Assembly (NCBI RefSeq): GCF_946223165.1
Contig: NZ_CAMIBP010000012.1
Location: forward strand, 8,843-72,842
Source: an uncultured Corynebacterium sp.
GTDB lineage: Bacteria > Actinomycetota > Actinomycetes > Mycobacteriales > Mycobacteriaceae
Length of the DNA: 64,000 nt
Direction: 5' to 3'
Shown here piece by piece: positions 51,305-60,153 of this stretch; the stretch's first letter is position 1, and each line of letters starts with the position of its first letter. Under the pieces are notes generated by a model, which saw nothing but the letters and a program-made list of their open reading frames with translations, had not been told where the DNA came from and searched no databases. The translations under genes were made by a program, and so were the position numbers.

Positions 51305-52036
51305 CTAGCGCTCCAGCAGGCGGATGGTCGCCCGCGCGGCCCTACCCAGCGGGCCGTAGTAGGCGGGCCCGTGGGTGAGTGCGTGCACCGCCAAGGGATG
51401 GAGCTGGTACAGCGGCAGCCAAGACTCGATGTCGGCGGGCGCGCCGTAGCCGGCCAGGATCTCCTCGAAGTACGGGACGCCGAACAGCGCCAGCATGCCT
51501 AAGTCCGTGTGCGAATGCCCGCCGTGCGCGGCCGGATCAATCATGACCACTCCGCTCTCACCGAAGAGCACATTGCCCGCCCAGAGATCGCCGTGGATGC
51601 GCGCGGGCTGCACCTCCCACGGGTAATCCGCGATAAGTGTGCAGGCTCGGTCCACGTCGGCGCGCACGTCGCGCGGCAGCGGCGTGGCCGCGGCGAAAGT
51701 GAGCACCCGCTGCCCCGCGTAGAAACCACCCCAGTCCGTGCGTGGCTCGCAGGGCTGCTCGATGCGCCCAATGTAGGTCAGCCCCTCCCACCCCGAAGGA
51801 GGGCAGCCAAACGCCGGGGCACCTGCGTCGTGTACCTGGCGCAGCGCGGCGCCAAACTCGCGCGCAGCTGCTGGCGTGGGCGGGACCTCACGCACGCGGC
51901 CGATGGTCAGCTCCGTCCCGGAAACCCGGACGACGGGGGCGACGTAGGCCGGGGCGGCATCGGCAAGCCACCGCAGGCTAGCAGCCTCGTATCCAGCCTG
52001 ATCGGGCACGCGGACGCGCTTGGTAAAAGTCTCCAT
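51305..52036 (-). CDS. Fructosamine kinase family protein
   Basis: A 243-residue kinase-fold protein (FN3K / ketosamine-3-kinase group) that phosphorylates glycated amines so that they break down. ARIHGDLWAGNVLFGESGVV is the catalytic HGDLW loop, VMIDPAAHGGHSHTDLGMLA the DPA metal motif. ATG 52036 lies 7 bases behind TATGCT (52049-52044 on this strand), a leaderless start directly next to the tRNA-Ala terminator. Confidence 0.9.
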   Translation of the reverse strand: METFTKRVRVPDQAGYEAASLRWLADAAPAYVAPVVRVSGTELTIGRVREVPPTPAAAREFGAALRQVHDAGAPAFGCPPSGWEGLTYIGRIEQPCEPRTDWGGFYAGQRVLTFAAATPLPRDVRADVDRACTLIADYPWEVQPARIHGDLWAGNVLFGESGVVMIDPAAHGGHSHTDLGMLALFGVPYFEEILAGYGAPADIESWLPLYQLHPLAVHALTHGPAYYGPLGRAARATIRLLER

Positions 52037-52050
52037 GCCCCCAAGCATAG

Positions 52051-52082
52051 AAAAGGCCGCCACCCGAAGGTGACGGCCCTTG
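52051..52082 (-). terminator. Terminator of the tRNA-Ala pair
   Basis: On the minus strand AAGGGCCGTCACC and GGTGGCGGCCTT form a stem with a UUCG tetraloop, followed by TTCT. Confidence 0.85.
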
Positions 52083-52086
52083 ATAG

Positions 52087-52159
52087 TGGAGCTAACGGGA
52101 TTCGAACCCGTGACCCCCACACTGCCAGTGTGGTGCGCTACCAGCTGCGCCATAGCCCC
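52087..52159 (-). tRNA. tRNA-Ala (anticodon GGC), copy 2
   Basis: A 73-nt tRNA with acceptor GGGGCTA/TAGCTCC, anticodon stem CCACA/TGTGG with loop CTGGCAG (anticodon GGC), and T arm GGGTTCGAATCCC. CCA is not encoded. It is identical to the upstream copy. Confidence 0.96.
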
Positions 52160-52185
52160 ATGTGATGGATATGTAGTTGTGAAAG

Positions 52186-52258
52186 TGGAGCTAACGGGAT
52201 TCGAACCCGTGACCCCCACACTGCCAGTGTGGTGCGCTACCAGCTGCGCCATAGCCCC
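52186..52258 (-). tRNA. tRNA-Ala (anticodon GGC), copy 1
   Basis: Identical in sequence to the copy at 52087-52159 and separated from it by 26 bp, so the two are probably one transcript. A hairpin AAGCGAG/CTCGCTT lies just upstream (52260-52296), possibly a leader or processing structure. Confidence 0.96.
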
Positions 52259-52358
52259 TCAAGCGAGGTACAACCGAACCCGGTTGCAACTCGCTTAAAT
52301 CTACACGCGCGAACCACGGCGAAACAAATCGCCAGCGTGCCGCCGGTGCAGGCGGGAG

Positions 52359-53108
52359 CTATGCCTTGATCTCCTCAGCCTTGGCCACCCAGTCGGCCAT
52401 GGACTCATTCTCGCCAATGAGGTCCGCACCATCGTAAATGATGCGCGGCGAGGACAGCGTGCCGGTCTCCTCCTCGAGCTCCTTGGCGTTGGCGGCGGCG
52501 ATGGTGTTGCCCAGCGCCTTGATGTCGGCATTCTTTATAGCCTCGACGGTGGAATCGTCAGCGCCAAGCCGCTTGGCAGCGTCAGCGAAATCCTTCATGT
52601 CCCACTTGTTGTACACGTCGTTCTGGTGCACGAAGAGGTAGCTGCGCAGGTTCCAATAGGTCTTGACGTCACCAGAGTCCGCAAGTGCTTCCATGGCGGC
52701 AACAGCCTTGGTAGAATGCCCCTGCTGGTTCTCCAGATCCTTGCCGTCCAGGAAGTTGAGCGGGCGGATGGTGACGTTGAGCTTGCCGCTCTCGATCGCG
52801 GTCTTCATGTCGTCATCGGTGGCGATGGCCAGCTCGGAGCAGTGCGGGCAGGAGAAGTCCTCAAACAGCTCCACCGTCGGGGTGCTCTCGGTAGCCTTGT
52901 CCGACGACAAGGTGATGTTGCCATTCTCCGTTTCCATGGTCATGGCCACCTCGGCGGCCTCCACGTCTGCCACGTCAGCAGTCTTGGCGCCCTGACCATT
53001 CCAGACGATGTAGCCGATGACGGCCGCGATGATGACCAGCAGGGCCACGATGCCCCACAGGAAGCCCGAGCTGCCCTTGGCATTGGGATCGGTGACTTTA
53101 GTGCTCAC
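52359..53108 (-). CDS. Membrane-anchored DsbA-like thiol oxidoreductase
   Basis: A 249-residue protein with an N-terminal anchor (FLWGIVALLVIIAAVIGYIVW) and an extracellular thioredoxin fold with a helical insertion. VELFEDFSCPHCSELAIATD carries the CPHC active site, and TLSSPRIIYDGADL resembles the cis-Pro loop, here with Ser-Pro. It probably forms disulphides in exported proteins. GTG start with AGGAAAAGA upstream. Preceded by a MauE-like gene. Confidence 0.9.
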   Translation of the reverse strand: MSTKVTDPNAKGSSGFLWGIVALLVIIAAVIGYIVWNGQGAKTADVADVEAAEVAMTMETENGNITLSSDKATESTPTVELFEDFSCPHCSELAIATDDDMKTAIESGKLNVTIRPLNFLDGKDLENQQGHSTKAVAAMEALADSGDVKTYWNLRSYLFVHQNDVYNKWDMKDFADAAKRLGADDSTVEAIKNADIKALGNTIAAANAKELEEETGTLSSPRIIYDGADLIGENESMADWVAKAEEIKA

Positions 53109-53157
53109 GATTCTTTTCCTTATTTATCGATGAACGGCATATCGAGCGATAAGCCTA

Positions 53158-53631
53158 CTATGCGTGGATGGCCCACTTCTTAAACGGACGCTTGTAAGTC
53201 CACACCATGAGGAAGATGTAGAAACAGTCGCGCGCAATGGTCTTCATGTAGTTCATCACCTGAGCATCTTGATCCGGGTTGACAGAGAAACAACCACAAT
53301 CGATACCCAGGCCGCGAGCCCACGCCTGCGCGATGCCGATAATAAACAGGCTGAGCACGCAGATGGCGACCACGGACGACTGGCGCAGAAACAGGCCCAC
53401 GAGCAGGATGATGCCGCCGGCCAGCTCGAGAGGAGCGATGATGGTGGCCAGGTAGCCCGACCACTCCGGGGTGAAGATCTCGTATGCCTTGATGGTCTGG
53501 GTCACGGACATGTATTCGCCAAACTTGGCCGTGCCCGCCTTGATCCAGATATAGGCCATATAGAAACGCGCGAAGGCACTGACAATGTCGAGCACCAGCG
53601 TTTTATTAAACTTGATATTCACCGGCATCAC
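53158..53631 (-). CDS. MauE/DoxX-family membrane protein
   Basis: A 157-residue protein with four membrane spans (FARFYMAYIWIKAGTAKF, TIIAPLELAGGIILLVGLF, VVAICVLSLFIIGIAQAW, DCFYIFLMVWTY). LGIDCGCFSVNPDQ contains the conserved CGC pair of MauE proteins. MauE-like proteins are thought to pass electrons to periplasmic thiol proteins, which fits the adjacent DsbA-like gene. It starts 7 bases after the pgm stop. Confidence 0.85.
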   Translation of the reverse strand: MMPVNIKFNKTLVLDIVSAFARFYMAYIWIKAGTAKFGEYMSVTQTIKAYEIFTPEWSGYLATIIAPLELAGGIILLVGLFLRQSSVVAICVLSLFIIGIAQAWARGLGIDCGCFSVNPDQDAQVMNYMKTIARDCFYIFLMVWTYKRPFKKWAIHA

Positions 53632-53638
53632 TTTACAC

Positions 53639-55258
53639 TTAAACTGACAATACGCGCGAAACCAGTGCTTGAGCCTCCTCCTGCACCAGCTTCAGATGCT
53701 CCGGGCCCGTAAAGGACTCGGCGTAGATCTTGTACTTATCCTCAGTACCAGACGGGCGCGCGGCAAACCATGCGTTCTCAGTCACAACCTTAAGGCCGCC
53801 GATGGCCGCGCCATTGCCCGGCGCCTCCGTCAGCTTGGCCAGGATGGGCTCACCCGCCAGTTCCTCCGCCGTCACCTGCTCAGGCGACAGCGACTTGAGC
53901 ACCGCCTTCTCCTCGCGGGTAGCTGCGGCGTCAGTACGGGCGTATACGGGGTTGCCGAAGCGCTCGACGAGCTCGGCATAGCGCTGCGACGGGGTCTGGC
54001 CCGTCACCGCGATAATCTCCGCGGCGAGCAGGTCGAGGATGATGCCGTCCTTGTCCGTCGACCACACGGATCCGTCGAAGCGCAGGAAGGAGGCGCCGGC
54101 GGATTCCTCGCCACCAAAACCGATCTCACCGCCAATGAGGCCGTCAACGAACCACTTGAAGCCCACGGGGACCTCGACCAGGCGGCGACCGTGCGCCTCA
54201 ACGACGCGGTCGATCATGGAGGACGACACCAGGGTCTTGCCGATGCCCACGGAGCTATCCCAGCCCGGGCGGTGCTGCAACAGGTAATCGATGGCCACAG
54301 CCAGGTAGTGGTTGGGGTTCATGAGGCCCGCGTCCGGGGTGACGATGCCATGGCGGTCCGAGTCAGCGTCATTACCGGTGGCCAGATCGAAGCGATCTCG
54401 GTTGGCGATGAGCGAGGCCATGGCGTCCGGGGACGAGCAGTCCATACGGATCTTGCCGTCGGTGTCCAGCGTCATGAAGCGGAACGTGCCGTCAACGAGC
54501 GGGTTGACGACCTCGAGGTTAAGGCCGTAGGCCTCGGCGATGGCGGACCAGTAGTCCACGGAGGCGCCACCCATCGGGTCCGCACCGATGTGCACGCCGG
54601 CGTTCTTGATGGCGTCCATGTCGATGATGTTGCACAGGTCAGCGACGTACTCGCCTTTGAAGTCGTGCGCGGTGGCACGAGAGTCGAGCACGCCGTCGAC
54701 CGCGACGCGCTGCACGCCTTCAAGCCCGGCGCGCAGGTAATCATTGGCCTTGGCGGCGATCCAATCAGTGGCGTCGGTATCCGCGGGGCCGCCGCTACTG
54801 GGGTTGTACTTGAAGCCACCGTCGCGCGGCGGGTTATGGGACGGGGTCACGACAATGCCGTCGGAGCCCGGGTGCGTGAGGATGGCATGAGAGACCGCCG
54901 GGGTCGGGGTGTAGCGGCCATCCTTATCCACGTGCACGTCCACGCCGTTGGCCAGCAGGACCTCGAGCGCCGAGAGCATGGCTGGTTCGCTCAGAGCATG
55001 GGTATCGCGGCCAATGAACAACGGACCCGTTGTGCCCTGCGCGGTGCGGTAGTCCACGATGGCCTGTGTGATCGCCAGAATGTGGCGCTCATTGAAGGCG
55101 CGGTCGAGCGCGGAGCCGCGGTGGCCGGAGGTGCCGAAAGCGACCTCCTGGCCGGGCGTCTCGACGTCGGGAGTCAGCGTGTAATACGCCGACACGACGG
55201 AGGCGATGTCGATGAGATCAGACGGGCGGGCTGGCTGGCCGGCTAGCTCGTGTGCCAT
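53639..55258 (-). CDS. pgm: Phosphoglucomutase (alpha-D-glucose)
   Basis: A 539-residue enzyme that interconverts glucose-1- and glucose-6-phosphate for glycogen, trehalose and envelope sugars. VVTPSHNPPRDGGFKYNPS holds the phosphoserine, TGNDADSDRHGIVTPD the metal loop, GGEIGFGGEESAGAS the sugar-binding loop and WFAARPSGTEDKYKIYAES the phosphate loop. ATG 55258 has AGGAG upstream; the longer frame lacks a site. Confidence 0.96.
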   Translation of the reverse strand: MAHELAGQPARPSDLIDIASVVSAYYTLTPDVETPGQEVAFGTSGHRGSALDRAFNERHILAITQAIVDYRTAQGTTGPLFIGRDTHALSEPAMLSALEVLLANGVDVHVDKDGRYTPTPAVSHAILTHPGSDGIVVTPSHNPPRDGGFKYNPSSGGPADTDATDWIAAKANDYLRAGLEGVQRVAVDGVLDSRATAHDFKGEYVADLCNIIDMDAIKNAGVHIGADPMGGASVDYWSAIAEAYGLNLEVVNPLVDGTFRFMTLDTDGKIRMDCSSPDAMASLIANRDRFDLATGNDADSDRHGIVTPDAGLMNPNHYLAVAIDYLLQHRPGWDSSVGIGKTLVSSSMIDRVVEAHGRRLVEVPVGFKWFVDGLIGGEIGFGGEESAGASFLRFDGSVWSTDKDGIILDLLAAEIIAVTGQTPSQRYAELVERFGNPVYARTDAAATREEKAVLKSLSPEQVTAEELAGEPILAKLTEAPGNGAAIGGLKVVTENAWFAARPSGTEDKYKIYAESFTGPEHLKLVQEEAQALVSRVLSV

Positions 55259-55419
55259 GGTGGGCTCCTTTGCGGTACGGGGAAGCGCGAAAACGCAGGA
55301 CGGGACGCTACCCATCTTTCCCGCTTCCCCCGGCGGCCGCAGCAGATTTCCACCCCCGCGCGGGGGAAAAATCGAAAAATGTGATTCAGATCCTTTCTAT
55401 AGCGTAGTAGTTTCATTCC

Positions 55420-56844
55420 ATGGAATCGCTGCACAATGTCTTGGACACCCTCGACTCCGTCGTCTGGGGCCCCTTCATCCTCATCCCGCTCCTGTTGCTC
55501 ACCGGCCTCTGGCTGAGCACCCGCTTAGGTGCCATCCAGTTCCGCACCCTGGGCCGCGCCATGCGCCACGCCTTCATTGATAAGAACGAGTCCTCGGACG
55601 ATATCGAAGGCGATATCTCCAATTACCAAGCTCTGACTACCGCCTTGGCCGCCACCGTCGGTGTGGGCAACATCGTGGGCGTGGCCACCGCCATCTCCGT
55701 CGGCGGCCCCGGCTCATTGTTCTGGATCTGGGTCACCGGCCTCGTCGGCATGGCCTCGAAGTACACCGAGGCCTACCTCGGTGTCCGCTTCCGTACCACG
55801 GACTCCAAGGGCGAGCAGTCCGGCGGCCCGCAGTACTACCTCAAGCGCGGCATTCCGGGCGGCCTGGGCAAGTTCCTGGCGCTCGCCTTCGCTGTCTTCG
55901 CCGTCATCGCTTCCTTCGGCATCGGCAACCTCACGCAGGCCAACGCCGTGGCCTCGAACGTGGAGGACGCCTTCGGCATCACCCCGGCTGTCTCGGGCAT
56001 CATCATGTTTGTCCTCGTGGGCGCGGTCCTTCTGGGCGGCATCCAGGCCATCGGCCGTATCACCGCTGGCTTCGTGCCGCTTATGATCCTGCTGTACATC
56101 GTGGGCGGCATCGTCGTGCTCATCATGTCTGCGGATCAGATCCCGCACGCGCTGGGCCTCATCTTCACCGACGCGTTCACCGGTACCGCCGCGCAGGGCG
56201 GCTTCGTGGGCTCCACCATCATCATTGCCATCCGCCTCGGTGTGGCCCGCGGTATCTTCTCCAACGAGTCCGGCATGGGTTCTGCCTCCATCGCTGCCGC
56301 GGCCGCCAAGACCCCGCACCCGGCCCGCCAGGCGCTGGTCTCCATGACTCAGACTTTCATCGACACCATCATCGTCGTCACCATCACCGGCCTCGTCGTG
56401 GTCACCACCGGCGTGTGGGAACAGGGCAGCGATACCGCCGGCACCATGACCGCCACCGCCTTCCGTGAGGTGCTGCCGGGCGACTGGGGCGGCTACATCG
56501 TCTCCGTCTCCATCATCTTCTTCGCCTTCTCCACCATCATCGGCTGGTCCTACTACGGCGAGCGCTCCCTGGAGTCCCTCGTCGGCCGCAAGGGCACCAT
56601 CCCCTACCGCATCATCTTCACGCTCGTCGTCTTCCTCGGTTCCATCACGGAGCTCGACGTCGTGTGGGTCTTCGCGGACTTGGCCAACGGCCTCATGGCG
56701 CTGCCCAACCTCATCGGCCTGTGCATCCTCTCCGGACTCGTGGCCCGCGAGACGCGCGCGTACCTCAAGTTCGACCCCAAGCTGACGAAGTCCTACGCCG
56801 AGGTCCAGGAATTCGTCAAGACGCAGAATATGAACTGGAAGTAG
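55420..56844 (+). CDS. AGCS-family sodium:alanine/glycine symporter
   Basis: A 474-residue transporter with about 11 spans. ALAATVGVGNIVGVATAISV, GGPGSLFWIWVTGLVGMASK and GVARGIFSNESGMGSASIAA are the conserved AGCS blocks (the second contains the signature GGPGxxFWMW). It takes up alanine or glycine with sodium. TAGTTT lies 6 bases before the ATG, so the message is probably leaderless. Confidence 0.94.
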   Translation: MESLHNVLDTLDSVVWGPFILIPLLLLTGLWLSTRLGAIQFRTLGRAMRHAFIDKNESSDDIEGDISNYQALTTALAATVGVGNIVGVATAISVGGPGSLFWIWVTGLVGMASKYTEAYLGVRFRTTDSKGEQSGGPQYYLKRGIPGGLGKFLALAFAVFAVIASFGIGNLTQANAVASNVEDAFGITPAVSGIIMFVLVGAVLLGGIQAIGRITAGFVPLMILLYIVGGIVVLIMSADQIPHALGLIFTDAFTGTAAQGGFVGSTIIIAIRLGVARGIFSNESGMGSASIAAAAAKTPHPARQALVSMTQTFIDTIIVVTITGLVVVTTGVWEQGSDTAGTMTATAFREVLPGDWGGYIVSVSIIFFAFSTIIGWSYYGERSLESLVGRKGTIPYRIIFTLVVFLGSITELDVVWVFADLANGLMALPNLIGLCILSGLVARETRAYLKFDPKLTKSYAEVQEFVKTQNMNWK

Positions 56845-56866
56845 CCTCCTACTAGACTCCTTCGCT

Positions 56867-57181
56867 ATGAAGGATGCAGCACTCGTCGGGTCCGGCGCCG
56901 CCCTAGGCGCCGTGGCCCGCTTTTTGCTGTCCGCGCTCCTGGGCGGCGGCGCGTGGCCACTGCTGCTCATCAACATCCTGGGATCGGCCGCTATGGGGTA
57001 TGTCGACCCGCCAAGATTCTGGGGCACCGGCTTCCTGGGCGGGTTTACGTCGTTTGCCACCTTCGCGTTCCTGAGCACCGAGATGTCCGCCGCGGGGGCC
57101 GCGGGCTACGTTGCCGCCACCGTAGTGGGCTGCGTCGGAGCATGGTTGCTTGCCGATGCCACCCGCGGGAGGCGCGCCTAA
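56867..57181 (+). CDS. crcB1: CrcB/Fluc fluoride channel subunit 1
   Basis: A 104-residue, four-span protein. WPLLLINILGSAAMGY has the pore Asn region and GFLGGFTSFATFAFLSTEM the GxxGGxTTFSTF-type fluoride pathway. TAGACT lies 8 bases before the ATG (leaderless). Its stop overlaps the next start (TAATG), so two unlike subunits are coupled, as in heterodimeric Fluc pairs. No fluoride riboswitch fits the 22-bp upstream gap. Confidence 0.9.
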   Translation: MKDAALVGSGAALGAVARFLLSALLGGGAWPLLLINILGSAAMGYVDPPRFWGTGFLGGFTSFATFAFLSTEMSAAGAAGYVAATVVGCVGAWLLADATRGRRA

Positions 57182-57573
57182 TGCCCGCCCTCTCCGCCAG
57201 CGCTACTCTCACCGCCATGGTGTGCATCCTCGTCGGCGCCTTCCTCGGCGGCATGGCACGCTACGGGCTGGCGCGGAGCCTCCGCGCCCCGGTCGGCACC
57301 TTCGCCGCGAACATCCTGGGCGCCTGCGCCATCGGCGCGGCCATCGGCTTCTATCGCGCGGCGGGGCTGAGCGAGCCCTTCTACGCACTCTGCGTCACCG
57401 GCTTCGCCGGAGGCCTGTCCACGTGGTCGACCTTGGCCAAGGAACTGGGCCAGATGGTGCGTGCCCGCGAGTACCAACGCTGCCTGAAGTATCTGTTCTT
57501 CACCGTCGCCGTCGGCATGGTGGCCGCGTGGCGGTGCTGCCTGTGGGCTGGCCGCATCTACCAGGCCTGGTAG
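57181..57573 (+). CDS. crcB2: CrcB/Fluc fluoride channel subunit 2
   Basis: A 130-residue, four-span protein. GAFLGGMARYGLARSL, GTFAANILGACAIGAAIGFY and TGFAGGLSTWSTLAKELGQM are the Fluc motifs. It probably forms an antiparallel dimer with subunit 1 for fluoride export. It has a longer basic C-terminus with Trp/Cys residues (AWRCCLWAGRIYQAW). Confidence 0.9.
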   Translation: MPALSASATLTAMVCILVGAFLGGMARYGLARSLRAPVGTFAANILGACAIGAAIGFYRAAGLSEPFYALCVTGFAGGLSTWSTLAKELGQMVRAREYQRCLKYLFFTVAVGMVAAWRCCLWAGRIYQAW

Positions 57574-57642
57574 GCCCGCCCCGCGGCTCCTGCCACAGGC
57601 CCGTAAGCGTTCGTCTCTGTCTCACGCGCCGCAGGCGTGCTG

Positions 57643-60138
57643 CTACTCCGCAATGGCGTCGAGCGGCGGCGTCTTCGCGGCGCGATTGGCCGGCCACAGG
57701 GCCGCGATAACGCCCACGACGGCCGAGCCCAGCAGCATAGTCACGATGAGGCCCCACGGGATCGCGACAGAATCGAGCCCGGAGTCGCCCAGGACCTTAA
57801 TGAACGCCCAGCCCAGCCCGAAGCCGATGAGGACGCCGGCGAGCGCACCGAAGATAGCGATCTGCACCGCCTCGAGGGTGATCATCGTGCGGATCTGGCG
57901 GCGGTGGGTGCCCACCGCGCGGAGCATGCCGATCTCCTGGCGGCGCTCAATGACGCCCAGGGTCAGGGTGTTGATGATGCCGAGCACCGCGATGATGACC
58001 GCCAGCGAGAGCAGGCCGTAGAGGATGGAGAGCATCTGGTTGATGGCGCTCGCTGCCTGGCCGGCGAAGTCCTCGCCGTTCATGACCTGCACGACCACGA
58101 GGTCCTTGACTGCAGCCTCTAGGTCCTCACGGGTCATGGTGCCGCGCACGCCCACCAAGGAGACCTTCTGCGCGCCGGCGGGGATGGAGGGGCTGGCCAC
58201 GAGGAGGTTTTCAACGATGTGGTTGGGCTCGAACGTGCCGCGCAGGGTTACCTCGTCGACCTGCTGCCCGCCGAGCTGCAGCGGGTAGGACTGCCCCACC
58301 GTCCAGCCATGCTCCGCCGCAAAGTCGGTGGTGGCGATGAATCCGTCGCTAAAGCTCGCGGTTCCCTCGGCCATGTCGAACTTCACCATGTGGCTCGGAT
58401 CGCCATCGACGACGAAGCTCTGTGTGTACTGCCGGCCGTAGTTCAGCGATGCCTGGCCGTCGACGGTCACCGGCGCCATGGATAGCGAGATGACCTCGTC
58501 AACGCCCGCCACGTCGCGGACCTCATCCGCGGTCTCCGCCGGCACGGGAAAGTTGCCCTGCGTGGGCCCGGAGAGCATGTAGTCGGCCGTGAGGTTGTTG
58601 GCAATCGTGTCGGCGACAGAAGACTTCATGGTCGCGCCCAGCATGCCGATCGCCGTCACGAGGGCCACGCCCAGCGTCAGCGCGAACGCGGTGGCTGCCG
58701 TGCGCCGAGGGTTGCGGCGAGAGTTCGTCGCCGCAAGCCGGCCGACGGCACCGAATGGTGCACCGATGATCCGGCCCAGGGTCGGCACGATGGGCAGCGA
58801 GAAAGCGGGAGCGGCGAGGAAGAAGCCGAGGATGGCGAACAGCGCGCCGATGCCCACGAGGGTGGCCCGACGCCCAGTGGAGGCATCTACAGCAACGCCG
58901 GCGGCAGCACAGGCGGCGCCGGCAACGAGGAGAGCTACGCCAGCCAGCGTGCGCAGCTTCAGCGGGGAGCCCGCGGCTGCCTCCGTCGTCCGCATCGCCT
59001 CAACCGGCTGGACCGCGCCCGCGCGGCGGGCCGGCGCCCACGCCGAGACGACCGTGACGACGGTGCCCAGCGCGATGGGTACAACCACCGCGTTGAGGGA
59101 GAGGCCCAGCGAGGATCCCATCTCCATGTCACGCGAGGCGAGTACCGCTTTGATGACTGCGACGAGCCCGACGCCGCCGACGACGCCAAGCGCCGATCCG
59201 ATGAGCCCCACAATGATCGATTCCAGGACGACGGAGCGCGTGATCTGGCCGCGGGAGGCGCCCAGCGCGCGCAGCAGAGCAAACTCCTTGGTGCGCTGCG
59301 CGACGATCATGGAGAAGGTGTTCGCAATGATGAACGTGCCCACGAGGAGCGCGATGAGGCCAAAGGCGATGAGGAAGTAGTTGACGAATTTCAACGCCGA
59401 GCCGATCTGATCCGACATCTCATCGGCCAGCTTCTGCCCTGACTCGGCGGTGATTCCCTGCGCGTCGTACTCGGCGTTGAGGTGGTCCACGAGTTGATCC
59501 GCGGTCACGCCCTCAGCGGCGGCCACCGCGAGTTGCTTGGAGTCGCCATAGACCTCGACGAAGGCGGGGGCGTCCATCTGCAGCACGATCCCGCCCTGCT
59601 CCACGTCGGGCTTGACGATGCCGCTCACGCTCACCGTCTCCCGATGATCCGGGTGCACAACGAGGAGCTCCTGGCCGACGGAAATGCCGAATTTCTCGGC
59701 GGCCGACTCGTTGACGACGACCTCCCCGGTGCCCTGGGGCGCGGCGCCGTCGATGACCTCGGCGACGGGGCCGACGGCATCGGCAGGCGCGTAATAGGGG
59801 CTGATCGAGGAGGTGCCGCCGCCGGTCTGGAACGCCTCGGCGTCGGAGTTCGCGACGACAACGGTCTGCGAGGAACGGATATTGACCGCCGCTACCTCGG
59901 AGTCCGCCGCGAGAGTATCGCGGAAAGCTTGGTCCAGATGATCGCCGCTTACGGCGGCATCAACGTCGGTGAACGCGTTGGACACCGCGGAATCAAACGT
60001 CGAGGACAGCGAGTTCGTGAACATGAACGAACCCGCGATAAAGGAGGTACCCAGAACCACCGCCAGCAGCGTCAGCGCGAGGCGGAGCTTGTGGGCCAGG
60101 ATATTGCGCAGCGAAACGCGCCGCATGGTATTCGCCAT
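57643..60138 (-). CDS. FtsX/MacB-family ABC transporter permease
   Basis: An 831-residue permease with an N-terminal span (LALTLLAVVLGTSFIAGSFM), a large extracellular MacB-type domain (residues about 40-240), three spans with FALLRALGASRGQITRSVVL, a second cluster of spans and a second outer domain, then IGMLRAVGTHRRQIRTMITL and three final spans. The duplicated FtsX layout is typical of actinobacterial LolE-like exporters. Cargo (lipoprotein, lipid or peptide) is unknown. It follows its ATPase gene by 15 bp. Confidence 0.92.
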   Translation of the reverse strand: MANTMRRVSLRNILAHKLRLALTLLAVVLGTSFIAGSFMFTNSLSSTFDSAVSNAFTDVDAAVSGDHLDQAFRDTLAADSEVAAVNIRSSQTVVVANSDAEAFQTGGGTSSISPYYAPADAVGPVAEVIDGAAPQGTGEVVVNESAAEKFGISVGQELLVVHPDHRETVSVSGIVKPDVEQGGIVLQMDAPAFVEVYGDSKQLAVAAAEGVTADQLVDHLNAEYDAQGITAESGQKLADEMSDQIGSALKFVNYFLIAFGLIALLVGTFIIANTFSMIVAQRTKEFALLRALGASRGQITRSVVLESIIVGLIGSALGVVGGVGLVAVIKAVLASRDMEMGSSLGLSLNAVVVPIALGTVVTVVSAWAPARRAGAVQPVEAMRTTEAAAGSPLKLRTLAGVALLVAGAACAAAGVAVDASTGRRATLVGIGALFAILGFFLAAPAFSLPIVPTLGRIIGAPFGAVGRLAATNSRRNPRRTAATAFALTLGVALVTAIGMLGATMKSSVADTIANNLTADYMLSGPTQGNFPVPAETADEVRDVAGVDEVISLSMAPVTVDGQASLNYGRQYTQSFVVDGDPSHMVKFDMAEGTASFSDGFIATTDFAAEHGWTVGQSYPLQLGGQQVDEVTLRGTFEPNHIVENLLVASPSIPAGAQKVSLVGVRGTMTREDLEAAVKDLVVVQVMNGEDFAGQAASAINQMLSILYGLLSLAVIIAVLGIINTLTLGVIERRQEIGMLRAVGTHRRQIRTMITLEAVQIAIFGALAGVLIGFGLGWAFIKVLGDSGLDSVAIPWGLIVTMLLGSAVVGVIAALWPANRAAKTPPLDAIAE

Positions 60139-60153
60139 TCTTGCCGTGCCCCT

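Noticed and set aside
53669..55246. 525-codon plus-strand frame opposite pgm
   Set aside because: Antisense shadow rich in Arg/Val/Gly; pgm on the other strand has every catalytic motif.
56845..56866. Fluoride riboswitch before crcB1
   Set aside because: The gap is 22 bp and the mRNA appears leaderless, so there is no room for the aptamer.
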